Shown one piece after another: positions 7,929 to 16,873 of a stretch of 64,000 bases of DNA; the first letter of the stretch is position 1, and each line of letters begins with the position of its first letter. The DNA is from Rhodothermales bacterium (GTDB taxonomy: Bacteria > Bacteroidota > Rhodothermia > Rhodothermales > UBA10348). Both the position numbers and the translations under genes were made by a program. Location of the stretch: contig JANQQV010000017.1 of NCBI GenBank assembly GCA_028284865.1, positions 186,001 to 250,000 of the forward strand, given 5' to 3'. The notes under the pieces are model-generated. The model saw nothing but the letters and a program-made list of their open reading frames with translations, ran no database searches and was not told the DNA's origin.

Positions 7929-8108
7929 ATGTCAGCACTTCGCTCCTCTCCAAAGCAGTTGATCGGTTGGGCCTTCTGCATGGTCACGTTCCCTCTGATT
8001 CCCCTGTCCACCGTATTCATCACGCAGCCGACCTTCATTACCATGATCGTGATGCTGGCCGTGATCGGAGCGGTGTCTGCCGTGGTCGGTCGTCAGTTTG
8101 ACGACTGA
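7929..8108 (+). CDS. Small hypothetical membrane protein (59 residues)
   Basis: An ATG at 7929 opens a 59-codon frame ending TGA at 8108. The product has a short polar start (MSALRSSPKQ) and two hydrophobic segments, about residues 11-31 and 36-54, ending GRQFDD, as expected for a two-helix inner membrane protein. A convincing intrinsic terminator follows at 8166-8201, which supports a real transcript. Family unknown; homology evidence is not available to me. Confidence 0.55.
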   Translation: MSALRSSPKQLIGWAFCMVTFPLIPLSTVFITQPTFITMIVMLAVIGAVSAVVGRQFDD

Positions 8109-8165
8109 GTCATTGCATTCCTGATTGCACGACGCCCTGATATTCCGGGCGCGTTCGATTTCAGA

Positions 8166-8201
8166 GCCGGGTAGGTCAGCGGACCCACCCGGCTTTTCTT
8201 T
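8166..8201 (+). terminator. Intrinsic terminator after the 59-residue membrane protein gene
   Basis: Arms 8166-8177 and 8182-8193 pair over 12 positions with one mismatch around the loop agcg and are followed by ttttcttt. This is a classical Rho-independent terminator on the plus strand. Confidence 0.8.
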
Positions 8202-8219
8202 GTCAGACGTATTTCTGCC

Positions 8220-8600
8220 ATGACCAGCTTTCCCGACTTGACCCCTTTCGTGATGGTATCAGGCATGAGCCTGTTCCTCCTGGTCCTGACGAACCGGTTC
8301 GCCACGTTGACGGCCCGGGTGCGTGAATACCTCGCAGCAGACACCCTCGATTCGGACACCCACATGGTCTATCGCATTGAGGTGCTGCGGGCAGCCATTT
8401 TCCTTGCGACGTTCTCCGTCATCCTGGCCCTCGTGTCAGTGGCTGTGGCTCCATTCAACAACACGGTCATGGCCGTGCTGGTCTATGCGTCGACTTGTCT
8501 CGCCATCGCCAGCACGATCGCGTTCATGCTTGACATCGCACGTGCAGCAGAAGTGACCAAGGGGCTGTTGCGGTCATCCAGCGTCGATCATGAGGGGTAG
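8220..8600 (+). CDS. DUF2721 family membrane protein
   Basis: A 126-residue protein with an N-terminal hydrophobic helix (PFVMVSGMSLFLLVLTNRFA), a short basic/polar region with the family-typical TNR and TARVREY stretch, and two further hydrophobic helices around residues 57-75 and 80-103. This matches the DUF2721 family, whose function is unknown. It starts 19 bases after the preceding terminator and is followed by a small hairpin, so it is probably monocistronic. Confidence 0.75.
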   Translation: MTSFPDLTPFVMVSGMSLFLLVLTNRFATLTARVREYLAADTLDSDTHMVYRIEVLRAAIFLATFSVILALVSVAVAPFNNTVMAVLVYASTCLAIASTIAFMLDIARAAEVTKGLLRSSSVDHEG

Positions 8601-8698
8601 CAAGTCTCGTTGTACGTCGGCCGCAACCTGGCTGAGATTCCGGTAGCGGTTTGGGCTAACAATTTTGGTTGGATTCCCGTAAGGGTGCTGTCACCCTG

Positions 8699-8717
8699 AG
8701 AGCGCGTGCTCTTTTTC
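8699..8717 (+). terminator. Possible short terminator after the DUF2721 gene
   Basis: A 5-bp stem (agagc/gctct) with loop gcgt is followed directly by five T residues. The stem is short, so this is a weak call; position after a gene end and before the next gene start fits. Confidence 0.4.
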
Positions 8718-8739
8718 ATCCGGCCAATCCCGCCCTTAC

Positions 8740-11130
8740 ATGTTTCGCAACAACCTGCGTCTTGTCCTTCGAGGTCTTCGTAAAGACATCGGTTTTTCCG
8801 CCATCAACCTGATCGGACTGGCCATTGGCTTGGCCTCGTGTCTTCTGATCCTGCTTTTTGTAACCCACGAACTGAGTTTTGACAAGGGGTACGAGCAATC
8901 AGACAACATCTACCGAGTCGTCATCGACGCAGAAATCGGGGGAAGCGAGTCAGAGTTCGCCATTGCTCCTTATGCCGCATATCCCGCCTTCCGGGATGAT
9001 CTAGCAAGCGTGATCAACGGTACTCGCGTTGAGGGATGGGGCGGTCAAGTGGTTGTTGACGGCGTCAATTTCGAGGAAGAGGACGGTATGCTGGCTGACA
9101 CCTCGTTTTTTGAGGTGTTCTCTGCGGATTACATCAGCGGCGAACCGGAGACCGTGTTGGATCAACCCGGCTCGGTCGTCCTTTCCGAAACCACGGCAGA
9201 CCGTCTGTTCGGAAGCATCGATGTCGTGGGACGCACGCTGACCATGAATGACATGGAGATGACCGTCACCGGGGTCACGCGTACTCCTGAAACCGCATCC
9301 CACTTGACGTGGGACTTTGTGGTCTCTGTGATGAACCTGCCCCAACAGGCACGTGATGGCCGTGATGGGGCCTGGTACAACATCGGCATGTGGACCTATG
9401 TTGTCCTTCCGGACGATGTCAGCGTTGCTGACTTTGAACAGCAGATGGCGGAGGTACATGAGAATCGCGCCGGTGCGGTAGGGCGCCAGATCGGCATCCT
9501 GTTTTCGTTCAAGCTCCAGAAACTGACGGACATCCACCTTCACTCGGCGCGTCAGGCGGAGTTCGGTGCCAATGGTAACGTCAATTACGTCTATGCATTC
9601 GGCATCATTGCGGTGTTCATCCTGCTGATTGCCTGCGTCAATTTTGCAAACCTGTCCACGGCCCGCTCCACCATGCGAGCCAAGGAGGTCGGGGTTCGGA
9701 AAGCCATCGGAGCTGGCCAGCCAGAGCTGGTTCGTCGCTTTTTGACAGAGTCATTCGTGACCGTATTGATCGCCTCAGGTTTGGCTCTCGTGTTCACGGC
9801 CGCCGCCATGGGCTGGTTCAATCAAATCACCGGGAAGGATCTGACCATGATGTCGCTGGCTACGCCAACCATGCTGGCCGGTGCTTTGGTGTTGATTCTC
9901 ATCTGTTCGCTCGCAGCTGGTGGGTATCCAGCCTTTGTCTTGTCGGCATTCAAACCCGTGACAGTTCTGCGTGGTCAGGTCGCTGGCCTGGCCAGCAAAT
10001 CCGCTACGCGTCGCGGATTGGTGGTGATGCAGTTCGGGATCAGCATTGTGCTGATCATCGGAACGTTTGTCATCTGGCAGCAGATCGAGTACATGAAGAA
10101 CAAGCCGCTTGGATTCGACAAAGAAGCCGTCGCGGTGATCAACATGGACACTGAGAACGATCGTGCGACATGGGAAAGCTTTCGTCAGCAGTTGCTTTCG
10201 AACAGCGCCATCGCCAGAGCTTCCTTCTCGAGTGGCGTCCCTGGAAATACGGGAGAGCTTCGGCTTTTTGTCCCCCAGGGCAGGGATTCCTCTGAGACAT
10301 TCGCAACGACAGTGGCCCGCGTAGACCATGATTACGTCGACACCTACGGCATGGAAATGGCTTCAGGCCGGTTCTTTTCGCGACAGTTTCCCTCTGATTC
10401 CTCTGAGGCCTTCGTGATCAACCAAGCTGCAGCCCGCAGCTTCGGCTGGAGTGATGAGGAAGCCATCGGGAAGGATCTCGAGTGGCGAGGCTTCCAGGAC
10501 TCACAAGTGATTGGGGTCGTGGAGGACTACCACTACCGTGCGCTCACAGAAGAAATTGCGCCACTGGTGTTCTGGCTCTCTCGGCAGCCTTTCGGCCAAT
10601 TGACGGTCCGGTTTGCTCAAGGATCAGAAATTGCCGGTGTGGATCATGTTCGAGCGGAGTGGGCGGCCTACGAGACCCAACGACCTCTCGACCTACGATT
10701 CGTGGACGAGGATCTCGAATCCCGGTATGGCGCGCAGGAGACGGCTGGAAATCTGATCTCGATCTTCGCCATCCTGGCCATTTTCATTGCTGCCTTGGGA
10801 CTGTTCGGATTGGCCTCATTCGCTGTTCAACGACGGACCAAGGAAATCGGCGTGCGAAAAGTGATGGGAGCAACTGCCCAGCAGGTCGTGCTTTTGGTGA
10901 CGAACGAGTTCACAACGCTGTTACTCATCGCCAATGTCATCGCATGGCCGCTTGGGTGGTATCTGATTTCCAACTTTTGGTTGTCCCAGTTCCCGTATCG
11001 CATGGATCTGACGATTGTCCCCTTCGTGATAGCAGGTGTTCTATCACTTGTCGTCACCCTTGCCGCTACTTTGTATCACTCGATCTCGGCAGCCCACGCC
11101 AATCCGGTCGAGTCACTCCGATATGAATAG
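8740..11130 (+). CDS. FtsX/MacB-type ABC transporter permease
   Basis: A 796-residue permease of the Bacteroidota double-FtsX type. It has an N-terminal membrane helix (about 20-42), a large periplasmic MacB-like domain, an FtsX region near 285-400 with the motif KEVGVRKAIGA, a second periplasmic domain, and a C-terminal FtsX region with KEIGVRKVMGA. Such proteins work with a separate ATPase and act as mechanotransmitters for lipoprotein, peptide or antibiotic handling rather than as classical channels. No ATPase gene is adjacent here, so the partner must be encoded elsewhere. Substrate cannot be inferred. Confidence 0.9.
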   Translation: MFRNNLRLVLRGLRKDIGFSAINLIGLAIGLASCLLILLFVTHELSFDKGYEQSDNIYRVVIDAEIGGSESEFAIAPYAAYPAFRDDLASVINGTRVEGWGGQVVVDGVNFEEEDGMLADTSFFEVFSADYISGEPETVLDQPGSVVLSETTADRLFGSIDVVGRTLTMNDMEMTVTGVTRTPETASHLTWDFVVSVMNLPQQARDGRDGAWYNIGMWTYVVLPDDVSVADFEQQMAEVHENRAGAVGRQIGILFSFKLQKLTDIHLHSARQAEFGANGNVNYVYAFGIIAVFILLIACVNFANLSTARSTMRAKEVGVRKAIGAGQPELVRRFLTESFVTVLIASGLALVFTAAAMGWFNQITGKDLTMMSLATPTMLAGALVLILICSLAAGGYPAFVLSAFKPVTVLRGQVAGLASKSATRRGLVVMQFGISIVLIIGTFVIWQQIEYMKNKPLGFDKEAVAVINMDTENDRATWESFRQQLLSNSAIARASFSSGVPGNTGELRLFVPQGRDSSETFATTVARVDHDYVDTYGMEMASGRFFSRQFPSDSSEAFVINQAAARSFGWSDEEAIGKDLEWRGFQDSQVIGVVEDYHYRALTEEIAPLVFWLSRQPFGQLTVRFAQGSEIAGVDHVRAEWAAYETQRPLDLRFVDEDLESRYGAQETAGNLISIFAILAIFIAALGLFGLASFAVQRRTKEIGVRKVMGATAQQVVLLVTNEFTTLLLIANVIAWPLGWYLISNFWLSQFPYRMDLTIVPFVIAGVLSLVVTLAATLYHSISAAHANPVESLRYE

Positions 11131-11228
11131 ATGATCGATAGTTGAAAATCTGAACGCCGATTTCTCGTTGTGCTGCACTATCATGCGGCGACAGATAGTC
11201 GTTTCAATCCACAGTTTCTCAACTCTGC

Positions 11229-12206
11229 ATGCATTCATCTTTTTGTCGGAATTCGCTGCTCAGCGTCCTGGTTGCGTTGGGTTTCAGCATGCTCGTGCCC
11301 CAGGTTCAGGCCCAGGAGTCAGGCCAGAATGAAGTCCTGGTCGACCAAGTGGACGATTTCGATGGCCTTTTCATCGCCATGCGTGGTGCAACCAATACGG
11401 ATATCGATCCTACGACGGGGGACGACTTCGTGGTACCTGACGGAGAGACCTGGATCATCAAGGAGCTGTTCATTGATGGAGAGTATTTCCAGCAGCCCGA
11501 TCCGCATCCGGATGGACCGGCAGCGTGCCTTCAAGCCGACATCGGATTCTGGGCCAACGGAGTCGATCGTCCATCCGACCAGGTCGTTTTCAATCAGGAT
11601 GTGGCCGTTCAATCCGATGATGCCGGCAAGCTGACATTCGTCCTGCCGGATTCAGAGCTGAATTCCGGGACGTACTGGCTGACGGTGCAGTGCATCGGAA
11701 ACCTCGACATCGGTAGCTCGGGTCCCCGGATTTTCTACTGGTCACGCAACGACAATGGGGGAACGAGCGCCATTGGGTGGCCTGCGGTATCCATCACGCC
11801 GAATGGCCAATTCGGATTTCCCAGTTCGGGCTGGCATTCGCTGGTGGAGATCAGTGGCTATGAGACGGGATTGGATATGTCATTTCGCATGAGTGGGACA
11901 CGCTCGACCTCAACCGATCTTGAGGTTACGGAGCTCGCATCTGACTACGTTCTGCACGGCGCATACCCCAACCCATTCAATCCAAGCACAAGCATCGGAT
12001 TCGATCTTCCCGTTTCGACGCCTGTCTACCTCGATGTCGTGGACGTGATGGGTCGGCGGGTATTGTCTCCCATCCAGGGGGGCGTGATGGCCGCAGGTCG
12101 TCATGATGTCAGGATTGATGCTGGAAATCTGCCCTCAGGTATCTACATGGTCCGCATGCAGGCAGGACAGTTCATCAAGACGACGTCCGTCATCCTGTCG
12201 AAGTAG
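11229..12206 (+). CDS. Exported protein with T9SS type A C-terminal sorting domain
   Basis: A 325-residue secreted protein. Residues 1-28 are a signal peptide ending VQAQ. The C-terminal approximately 85 residues are a type IX secretion signal with the conserved YPNPFNPST motif, a GRRV turn, a LPSGIYMVRM strand and a terminal lysine. The middle part is rich in aspartate and glycine and probably all-beta; I do not recognise a catalytic domain. The protein is predicted to cross the outer membrane through T9SS and be anchored or released at the surface. A strong terminator follows. Confidence 0.85.
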   Translation: MHSSFCRNSLLSVLVALGFSMLVPQVQAQESGQNEVLVDQVDDFDGLFIAMRGATNTDIDPTTGDDFVVPDGETWIIKELFIDGEYFQQPDPHPDGPAACLQADIGFWANGVDRPSDQVVFNQDVAVQSDDAGKLTFVLPDSELNSGTYWLTVQCIGNLDIGSSGPRIFYWSRNDNGGTSAIGWPAVSITPNGQFGFPSSGWHSLVEISGYETGLDMSFRMSGTRSTSTDLEVTELASDYVLHGAYPNPFNPSTSIGFDLPVSTPVYLDVVDVMGRRVLSPIQGGVMAAGRHDVRIDAGNLPSGIYMVRMQAGQFIKTTSVILSK

Positions 12207-12252
12207 GAGCGGAGCATCGCCAACTCGCGTTTACCCATGCTTCAAGTATTAA

Positions 12253-12286
12253 AAAAGCCCGCTTTCCGACAGGAAAGCGGGCTTTT
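12253..12286. terminator. Bidirectional intrinsic terminator between T9SS gene and tRNA-Leu
   Basis: A 15-bp perfect stem (12253-12267 with 12272-12286) around the loop gaca, with A-rich and T-rich flanks on both sides. It can terminate the T9SS gene on the plus strand and, starting 2 bases past the tRNA 3' end, the tRNA on the minus strand. Confidence 0.9.
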
Positions 12287-12287
12287 G

Positions 12288-12371
12288 TACCTCGGGTGGG
12301 AATCGAACCCACACGTCCTTACGGACATACGATTTTGAGTCGCATGCGTCTACCAATTCCGCCACCGAGGC
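12288..12371 (-). tRNA. tRNA-Leu (anticodon CAA)
   Basis: The minus strand folds as a class II tRNA: a 7-bp acceptor stem GCCTCGG/CCGAGGT (first pair G-U), a D-arm with GG..TGGTAGACGC, an anticodon loop CTCAAAA giving CAA (reads UUG), a long variable arm typical of leucine tRNA, and a T-arm with GGTTCGATTCC. The discriminator is A. CCA is not encoded. It lies 120 bases downstream of a same-strand RuvC-like gene and runs straight into a terminator. Confidence 0.95.
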
Positions 12372-12491
12372 TCGCGGGCAGCGAAGATAGGCATTTCACT
12401 TCAGACGCGGGCATGGGTTTCGTGTCAATCCAGTGAAGCCGGGGCGCAATGAGCAACCCGTGTGGACATCGCCCATTGGATCCGCTGAGAA

Positions 12492-12971
12492 TCAAACGCC
12501 CAGACCAGAAGGGAAGCGGGCCAGCCATCCTTGTTCTCTGACCGCCCAAAGCCCGAAGCAGATGGCCTCGGCCGCATCGTGTCGTAGCGAAGTCGGCTTT
12601 TTTGCCCCAGACCAGACAATGATTTTCCGGGCCAGCGAATCCGCGTGTTTCTTCGCTGCCGGACCGTTGCGCTGTTGACGGGAAAGCAGCAGATCCTTGC
12701 GCCAGGACTCTGCTCCGACCTGCAACAGATCCAGACCTCGACGTTCGATTTCGTGCACCCACGGAAGTGCGATATCCCCGCCGCCCTCAATGGCGACGAC
12801 ATTGACTTCACCTGCTTCCTCTATTACCGAGCGCGCGGCCTTTCGAAGCCTGGTCTTGTTGCCGTAGTTACGGGATCGATACCAGATCAACTTCCCGTCG
12901 CGACCGAATACGGCCAGTCCGGTTCGAAGTCCCAGATCCACAGCAAGGAGTCGTTCGCCCGAATCAGACAC
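12492..12971 (-). CDS. RuvC-like RNase H-fold protein
   Basis: A 159-residue protein starting with a beta-strand and acidic residue pattern of the RNase H/RuvC fold: LLAVDLGLRTG (D12), VVAIEGGGD (E62) and a C-terminal HDAAEA helix (D132, E135). Spacing and order match the four acidic residues of Holliday-junction resolvases of the RuvC type, but it is not a canonical RuvC by overall sequence. It overlaps the upstream DUF1569 gene by 8 bases. A nuclease role is an inference from fold and residues. Confidence 0.7.
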   Translation of the reverse strand: MSDSGERLLAVDLGLRTGLAVFGRDGKLIWYRSRNYGNKTRLRKAARSVIEEAGEVNVVAIEGGGDIALPWVHEIERRGLDLLQVGAESWRKDLLLSRQQRNGPAAKKHADSLARKIIVWSGAKKPTSLRHDAAEAICFGLWAVREQGWLARFPSGLGV

Positions 12972-13407
12972 CGAACTGGCGGAAGTGATGATCGAGGTGC
13001 TTGTAGGTGATCCAGCCGACTTCGGCCTCCGTCATGCGGCCCATGAGTTTGTGCTGCAATTCTCGCCGACCCAGAGCATGCATGGTTCGAAGGGAGTTGG
13101 TCAGGCGATCACGTTGCTGATCGAAGTTCTCCGGTTCGACCATTTTGAATTGGTCGATGGTCTGGTAGTTCTTCTTGAACGGCTTTTCGGACAGGAGCAA
13201 TGGACGCGCCAGCGGGCGAAACACCACCATCCAGAACGGTACCTGAAGCGGTTTGCCATTGTAGACATCCTGGACTTCGGCGCAATGGGCCAGCATCTGC
13301 GCGACGTCCATTTTTCCCCAAGTGGCCTGTGTATCGGGGGTCAATGCAGCGAGTCGCTCCAGGATTTCTTCGTAGACGTCAGCGTCGTAAAGGTTTTTCT
13401 TGGCCAT
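12964..13407 (-). CDS. DUF1569 family protein (DinB-like fold)
   Basis: A 147-residue protein, MAKKNLYDADVYEEILERLA onward, with QMLAHCAEVQD in the first third and a C-terminal YKHLDHHFRQFG, as in the DUF1569/DinB-like four-helix family; the histidines could bind a metal. The start at 13407 was chosen at the domain beginning; a longer in-frame start at 13485 would overlap the M24 peptidase gene. It overlaps the RuvC-like gene downstream by 8 bases. Function unknown. Confidence 0.78.
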   Translation of the reverse strand: MAKKNLYDADVYEEILERLAALTPDTQATWGKMDVAQMLAHCAEVQDVYNGKPLQVPFWMVVFRPLARPLLLSEKPFKKNYQTIDQFKMVEPENFDQQRDRLTNSLRTMHALGRRELQHKLMGRMTEAEVGWITYKHLDHHFRQFGV

Positions 13408-13481
13408 GTCAGGTCGGCGGGTTAACAGTCGGGTTCTGGATACATACGGGGAGGGATGCCAAAGAGGTACGGCAAACCGAA

Positions 13482-14798
13482 TCAATTTGATGGCGTCCGA
13501 ATCAGGATCAGCTCATCCTGTGGTGGCGTCATCCATTCGGCACCTTCTTCCGTGATGACAACCATTTCCTCGACAGAAATCGTCTTGGTGGTGGAGTCCG
13601 TCAGCGACCACTTGTGGAATCCATCAAACGAAAAGGTCATTCCAGGCTTGATGATCTGGGTAGGATGGGGGCGCAATTCCAGTCCGAGGCGACCGCCGCC
13701 AAGGCTTGGCCCACTGTCATGTGCCCAGTACCCGACCGGATGGCCCGTATTCCACATCACGGGCTCGCTGCCGTTCTCCCGCATCACGAGGCGCTGCGCG
13801 CGATCGACCTCATTTCCGGTATTGCCTGGCAACAAGGCTTCGAATGCCGCGCGACTACCGCGTTTGGCCGCCTCCCACTTGTCCAGAGCCTCCTGCGGTG
13901 CTTCGGTTTCTCCGGGAGCAAGCACATACGCGAATCTCTGAATGTCGGTCACCCATCGGTCATGGACCCGGATGCCAAAGTCGGTCTGGATGAAATCGCC
14001 TGGTTGGATGACCCGGTTGGTCGGGTGGGAATGCCCGCGGTCTTTGCCAGAATTGATCGCCGGATTCTGCTCGGGTGACCAGGCATCTCCCACGCCCATT
14101 TCGGCCATTTTGGCTTCCAGGAAGTCCGCGATGTCACGATCCGTGGTTACGCCTCCGACAGCATTGGCATAGGCCTCGACTTCCCACTGGGCGGTGATTT
14201 CAGCGGCTTTCGCCATGATCTCAACTTCTGCTGGCAGCTTGACGGACAACCAGGAGCGGATCATGGCTTCGGCGGAAGACATCTTGCTGGTCCATTCAGC
14301 CGGAAGACGCTCCATCATGGACGTGTATTGCGTGTGCGAAAGACCGTCCGTGATGGGAGAGCGGCCGGTGTTGATACCGATCGCATCGGGATTGAACCGT
14401 TCGAACACTTCCGCCATGGTTTCCCAGATGCTGGCACCACGTTCCGAAGTGATGACTTCATCCATGCGTCCCGTTTCCTCCAGCGACATGGCTTCTCCTC
14501 GGGGTGAGATGGCAACCGAGGTCACCGAATCGCCGTCGCGGAAGAACATGAATGCGGCCGTACCACCGGCATTCTCGCATCCAACGTGATCAGCGAGCGG
14601 GTCATTGTTGTTTTCCCGACAGATCACGACCCACGCGTCGAGGTCGTTGTCTGCCATGGCACCCGGTAGCAAGGTCGCAATTCGCTCCGCACGGATTTCC
14701 GGCCACGGATCACCGGAGAAGGGTGATTCTACAGTCTCGGGTGCTGACGAACAGCCGACCGCCAGGGCGACGATCAGCAGAAAGAGGGGACTACGCAT
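13482..14798 (-). CDS. M24 family (Xaa-Pro aminopeptidase-like) lipoprotein
   Basis: A 438-residue lipoprotein with lipobox LAVGC (C16). The pita-bread metallopeptidase domain has ligands D273 (TDFG), D285 (TDIQRF) and H353 in TGHPVGYWAH, with H360 as the expected catalytic histidine, and E410/E411 near the C-terminus. The usual glutamate of the GMVFTIEP-type motif appears as D392 (GMTFSFDGF), a substitution that might weaken metal binding. It lies 18 bases after an M20 dipeptidase gene, suggesting joint peptide degradation at the cell envelope. Confidence 0.88.
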   Translation of the reverse strand: MRSPLFLLIVALAVGCSSAPETVESPFSGDPWPEIRAERIATLLPGAMADNDLDAWVVICRENNNDPLADHVGCENAGGTAAFMFFRDGDSVTSVAISPRGEAMSLEETGRMDEVITSERGASIWETMAEVFERFNPDAIGINTGRSPITDGLSHTQYTSMMERLPAEWTSKMSSAEAMIRSWLSVKLPAEVEIMAKAAEITAQWEVEAYANAVGGVTTDRDIADFLEAKMAEMGVGDAWSPEQNPAINSGKDRGHSHPTNRVIQPGDFIQTDFGIRVHDRWVTDIQRFAYVLAPGETEAPQEALDKWEAAKRGSRAAFEALLPGNTGNEVDRAQRLVMRENGSEPVMWNTGHPVGYWAHDSGPSLGGGRLGLELRPHPTQIIKPGMTFSFDGFHKWSLTDSTTKTISVEEMVVITEEGAEWMTPPQDELILIRTPSN

Positions 14799-14816
14799 GG
14801 TCTGGGAGGTGTGGGG

Positions 14817-16196
14817 TCAGTTGGACTGGCCGTACAGGCTCATGAAGCGAATGATGGAGTCGATTCCGGCACGAAATCGATCCAGGCCGAATTTTTCATT
14901 CGGGGAGTGGATGGCATCGGAGTCAAGACCGAAGCCCATCAGGACTGTGTCCTGACCAAGAATCCGTTTGAAGTCGGCAACGATCGGAATGCTGCCGCCG
15001 GAGCGAACCATGTACGGCTTTACGCCATAGACGCCTTCCATGGCATCTGATGCCGCGCGCATGGCATCGCTGTCTGTCGGAGTCAGGGCGCCATGCCCGC
15101 CGTGCAAGTCCGTAAAGGTCAGCTTCATGGTGTCGGGTACATGCTTGCGGAAATGCGCTTCGAGCTTGTCCGTGATCGCCTCAGGGGTCTGCCCGGGTAC
15201 CAAGCGGCAGGAAATTTTGGCGCTGGCCTTTGCGGGAAGCACGGTCTTGGCGCCTTCACCTGTGAATCCTCCCCAGATGCCATTGCAGTCGAGCGTCGGG
15301 CGCGCAGTCGTGCCTTCGAGCGGCGTGTATCCGGCTTCCGTTTTTGATTTCGAAGCACCCACTTCCTGAACCCAGGCCTCGCCGTCAAATGGAAGGCTGG
15401 CAAAGGTCTCACGCTCCGCAGGAGTCAGGTCAATGACACTGTCATAGAACCCGTCGATCGTGACGCGATGGTCTTCGTCATGCAGGTCAGCGATCATCTT
15501 GGCCAGCGCGTTGATCGGATTGTGCACCGCGCCGCCATAAACACCGGAGTGCAGGTCGATGCTCGGTCCCTCCAGGGTAACTTCCACGTACGCCAATCCG
15601 CGCAGTCCGTAGGTGATGCTCGGCACACCATCGCCGAACAGGGCGGTATCCGATACGACGGCGACGTCGGCCGCCAGCAACTCGCTGTGTTCTTCGAGGA
15701 ACTGAGGAAGGTGCTTGGAGCCGATTTCTTCTTCGCCTTCGAAGATGTACTTGACGTTCAGCGGCAGGGCGCCGTCGGTCTTGAAATAGGATTCGGCCGC
15801 CTTCACGTGCATGAACAACTGACCTTTGTCGTCACATGAGCCGCGTGCATACAGATCGCCGTTGCGGATCTGGGGATCGAAGGGCTCTGAATCCCAAAGC
15901 TCCAGCGGATCTGGCGGCTGCACGTCGTAGTGCCCGTATACGAGAATCGTTGGGGCGGATGGATCTACGATTTGTTCGCCGTAAACAATTGGGTGCCCAG
16001 CGGTATCCATGATGTCGACCTTCTCGACACCCAGCGCCCTCATGTGGTCAGCCAACCACTCTGCCGCCTTCCGAACATCGCCGGCGTGATTTGAATCCGT
16101 GCTGACCGAAGGGATGCGAAGGAAGTCTTTCAGTTCATCAACAAACTGATCAAAATTCGAGTCGGTGTAGGCAAGGGCCTTTTCCATGGTAGCCAT
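14817..16196 (-). CDS. M20 family dipeptidase
   Basis: A 459-residue zinc dipeptidase of the M20 family. The motif LVYGHYDVQPP carries the first metal histidine and aspartate, RGSCDDKGQ holds the bridging aspartate, and EGEEEIGS holds the catalytic glutamate pair. The dimerisation lid lies around 205-395, and an AIHSPNEKF segment near the C-terminus gives a last histidine. No signal peptide is seen, so it probably acts in the cytoplasm on dipeptides. It is the first gene of the cluster M20-M24-DUF1569-RuvC-like. Confidence 0.93.
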   Translation of the reverse strand: MATMEKALAYTDSNFDQFVDELKDFLRIPSVSTDSNHAGDVRKAAEWLADHMRALGVEKVDIMDTAGHPIVYGEQIVDPSAPTILVYGHYDVQPPDPLELWDSEPFDPQIRNGDLYARGSCDDKGQLFMHVKAAESYFKTDGALPLNVKYIFEGEEEIGSKHLPQFLEEHSELLAADVAVVSDTALFGDGVPSITYGLRGLAYVEVTLEGPSIDLHSGVYGGAVHNPINALAKMIADLHDEDHRVTIDGFYDSVIDLTPAERETFASLPFDGEAWVQEVGASKSKTEAGYTPLEGTTARPTLDCNGIWGGFTGEGAKTVLPAKASAKISCRLVPGQTPEAITDKLEAHFRKHVPDTMKLTFTDLHGGHGALTPTDSDAMRAASDAMEGVYGVKPYMVRSGGSIPIVADFKRILGQDTVLMGFGLDSDAIHSPNEKFGLDRFRAGIDSIIRFMSLYGQSN

Positions 16197-16303
16197 ACGC
16201 TGGTGGAAGGGGAGTACAAGGCTACCAATGTAGGATCCGAAGGAGGGAGAATCACGCGAATCAACGTCCGATTCAGCCTGTGGGCAGGTGATTCAACGCA
16301 ATC

Positions 16304-16819
16304 TCACAGCTCGGATTCATCCCGCCATCGCTGCAGCCGCCAGGAAGAGATGGAGTCTTCCCGAACCAGCAGGAAGTTTACGTTTCCATCGGTCCTGAAA
16401 ACGTCACCTTGCTCCAGGGTGACCGTCAGGTTGAATGAGCGCACGATGCGCTCGCGGATCATCGGGTCGAGTGCGTCACGGGTGATGATCTGATTCCACT
16501 GGAGTCGGATTCCCGACGCATTCTGGAACAGGCGACGCGTGCTTTCGAGGTCTTGGGCGAACCCCCATTCCCGATCGACCTGTGCATCGAAATCGGTGTA
16601 GACGAAGGTGAACGAGGAATCCAGTAGAGGTTCGTAGAGCGACAGATCCCGGAGTTCGTAGGCGTTCCGGAAGTTGGTGAAGAAGCCTTCCACGGTAGTT
16701 GGATCGCCAAGCAGGTCCCCAAACGGATTGCCTTCTTCAAGCGCCGGCGCAAACGGATTGCAGGCGGTCACCCAGATGCCTGAAATGATCAGGACGGCTA
16801 TGGCAGCACGTGGACGCAT
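16304..16819 (-). CDS. Hypothetical lipoprotein, NTF2-like, behind ispH
   Basis: A 171-residue protein with lipobox WVTAC (C20). The mature part has the pattern of an NTF2-like fold (a helix with FFTNFRNAYELRDLSLYEPL followed by curved strands). It resembles the preceding lipoprotein (16874-17443) in length and layout, suggesting an old tandem duplication. It is the last gene of the run ispH-lipoprotein-lipoprotein. Function unknown. Confidence 0.78.
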   Translation of the reverse strand: MRPRAAIAVLIISGIWVTACNPFAPALEEGNPFGDLLGDPTTVEGFFTNFRNAYELRDLSLYEPLLDSSFTFVYTDFDAQVDREWGFAQDLESTRRLFQNASGIRLQWNQIITRDALDPMIRERIVRSFNLTVTLEQGDVFRTDGNVNFLLVREDSISSWRLQRWRDESEL

Positions 16820-16873
16820 GGCGCAATATCGGGAATCCGGCGCAGGCCGGGAAGGCCTGTGTCATGCGCAGCG

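Noticed and set aside
12253-12371. tRNA-Leu as an integration site for a mobile element
   Set aside because: No integrase, no direct repeat of the tRNA 3' end and no cargo island is visible; both flanks look like ordinary chromosomal genes.
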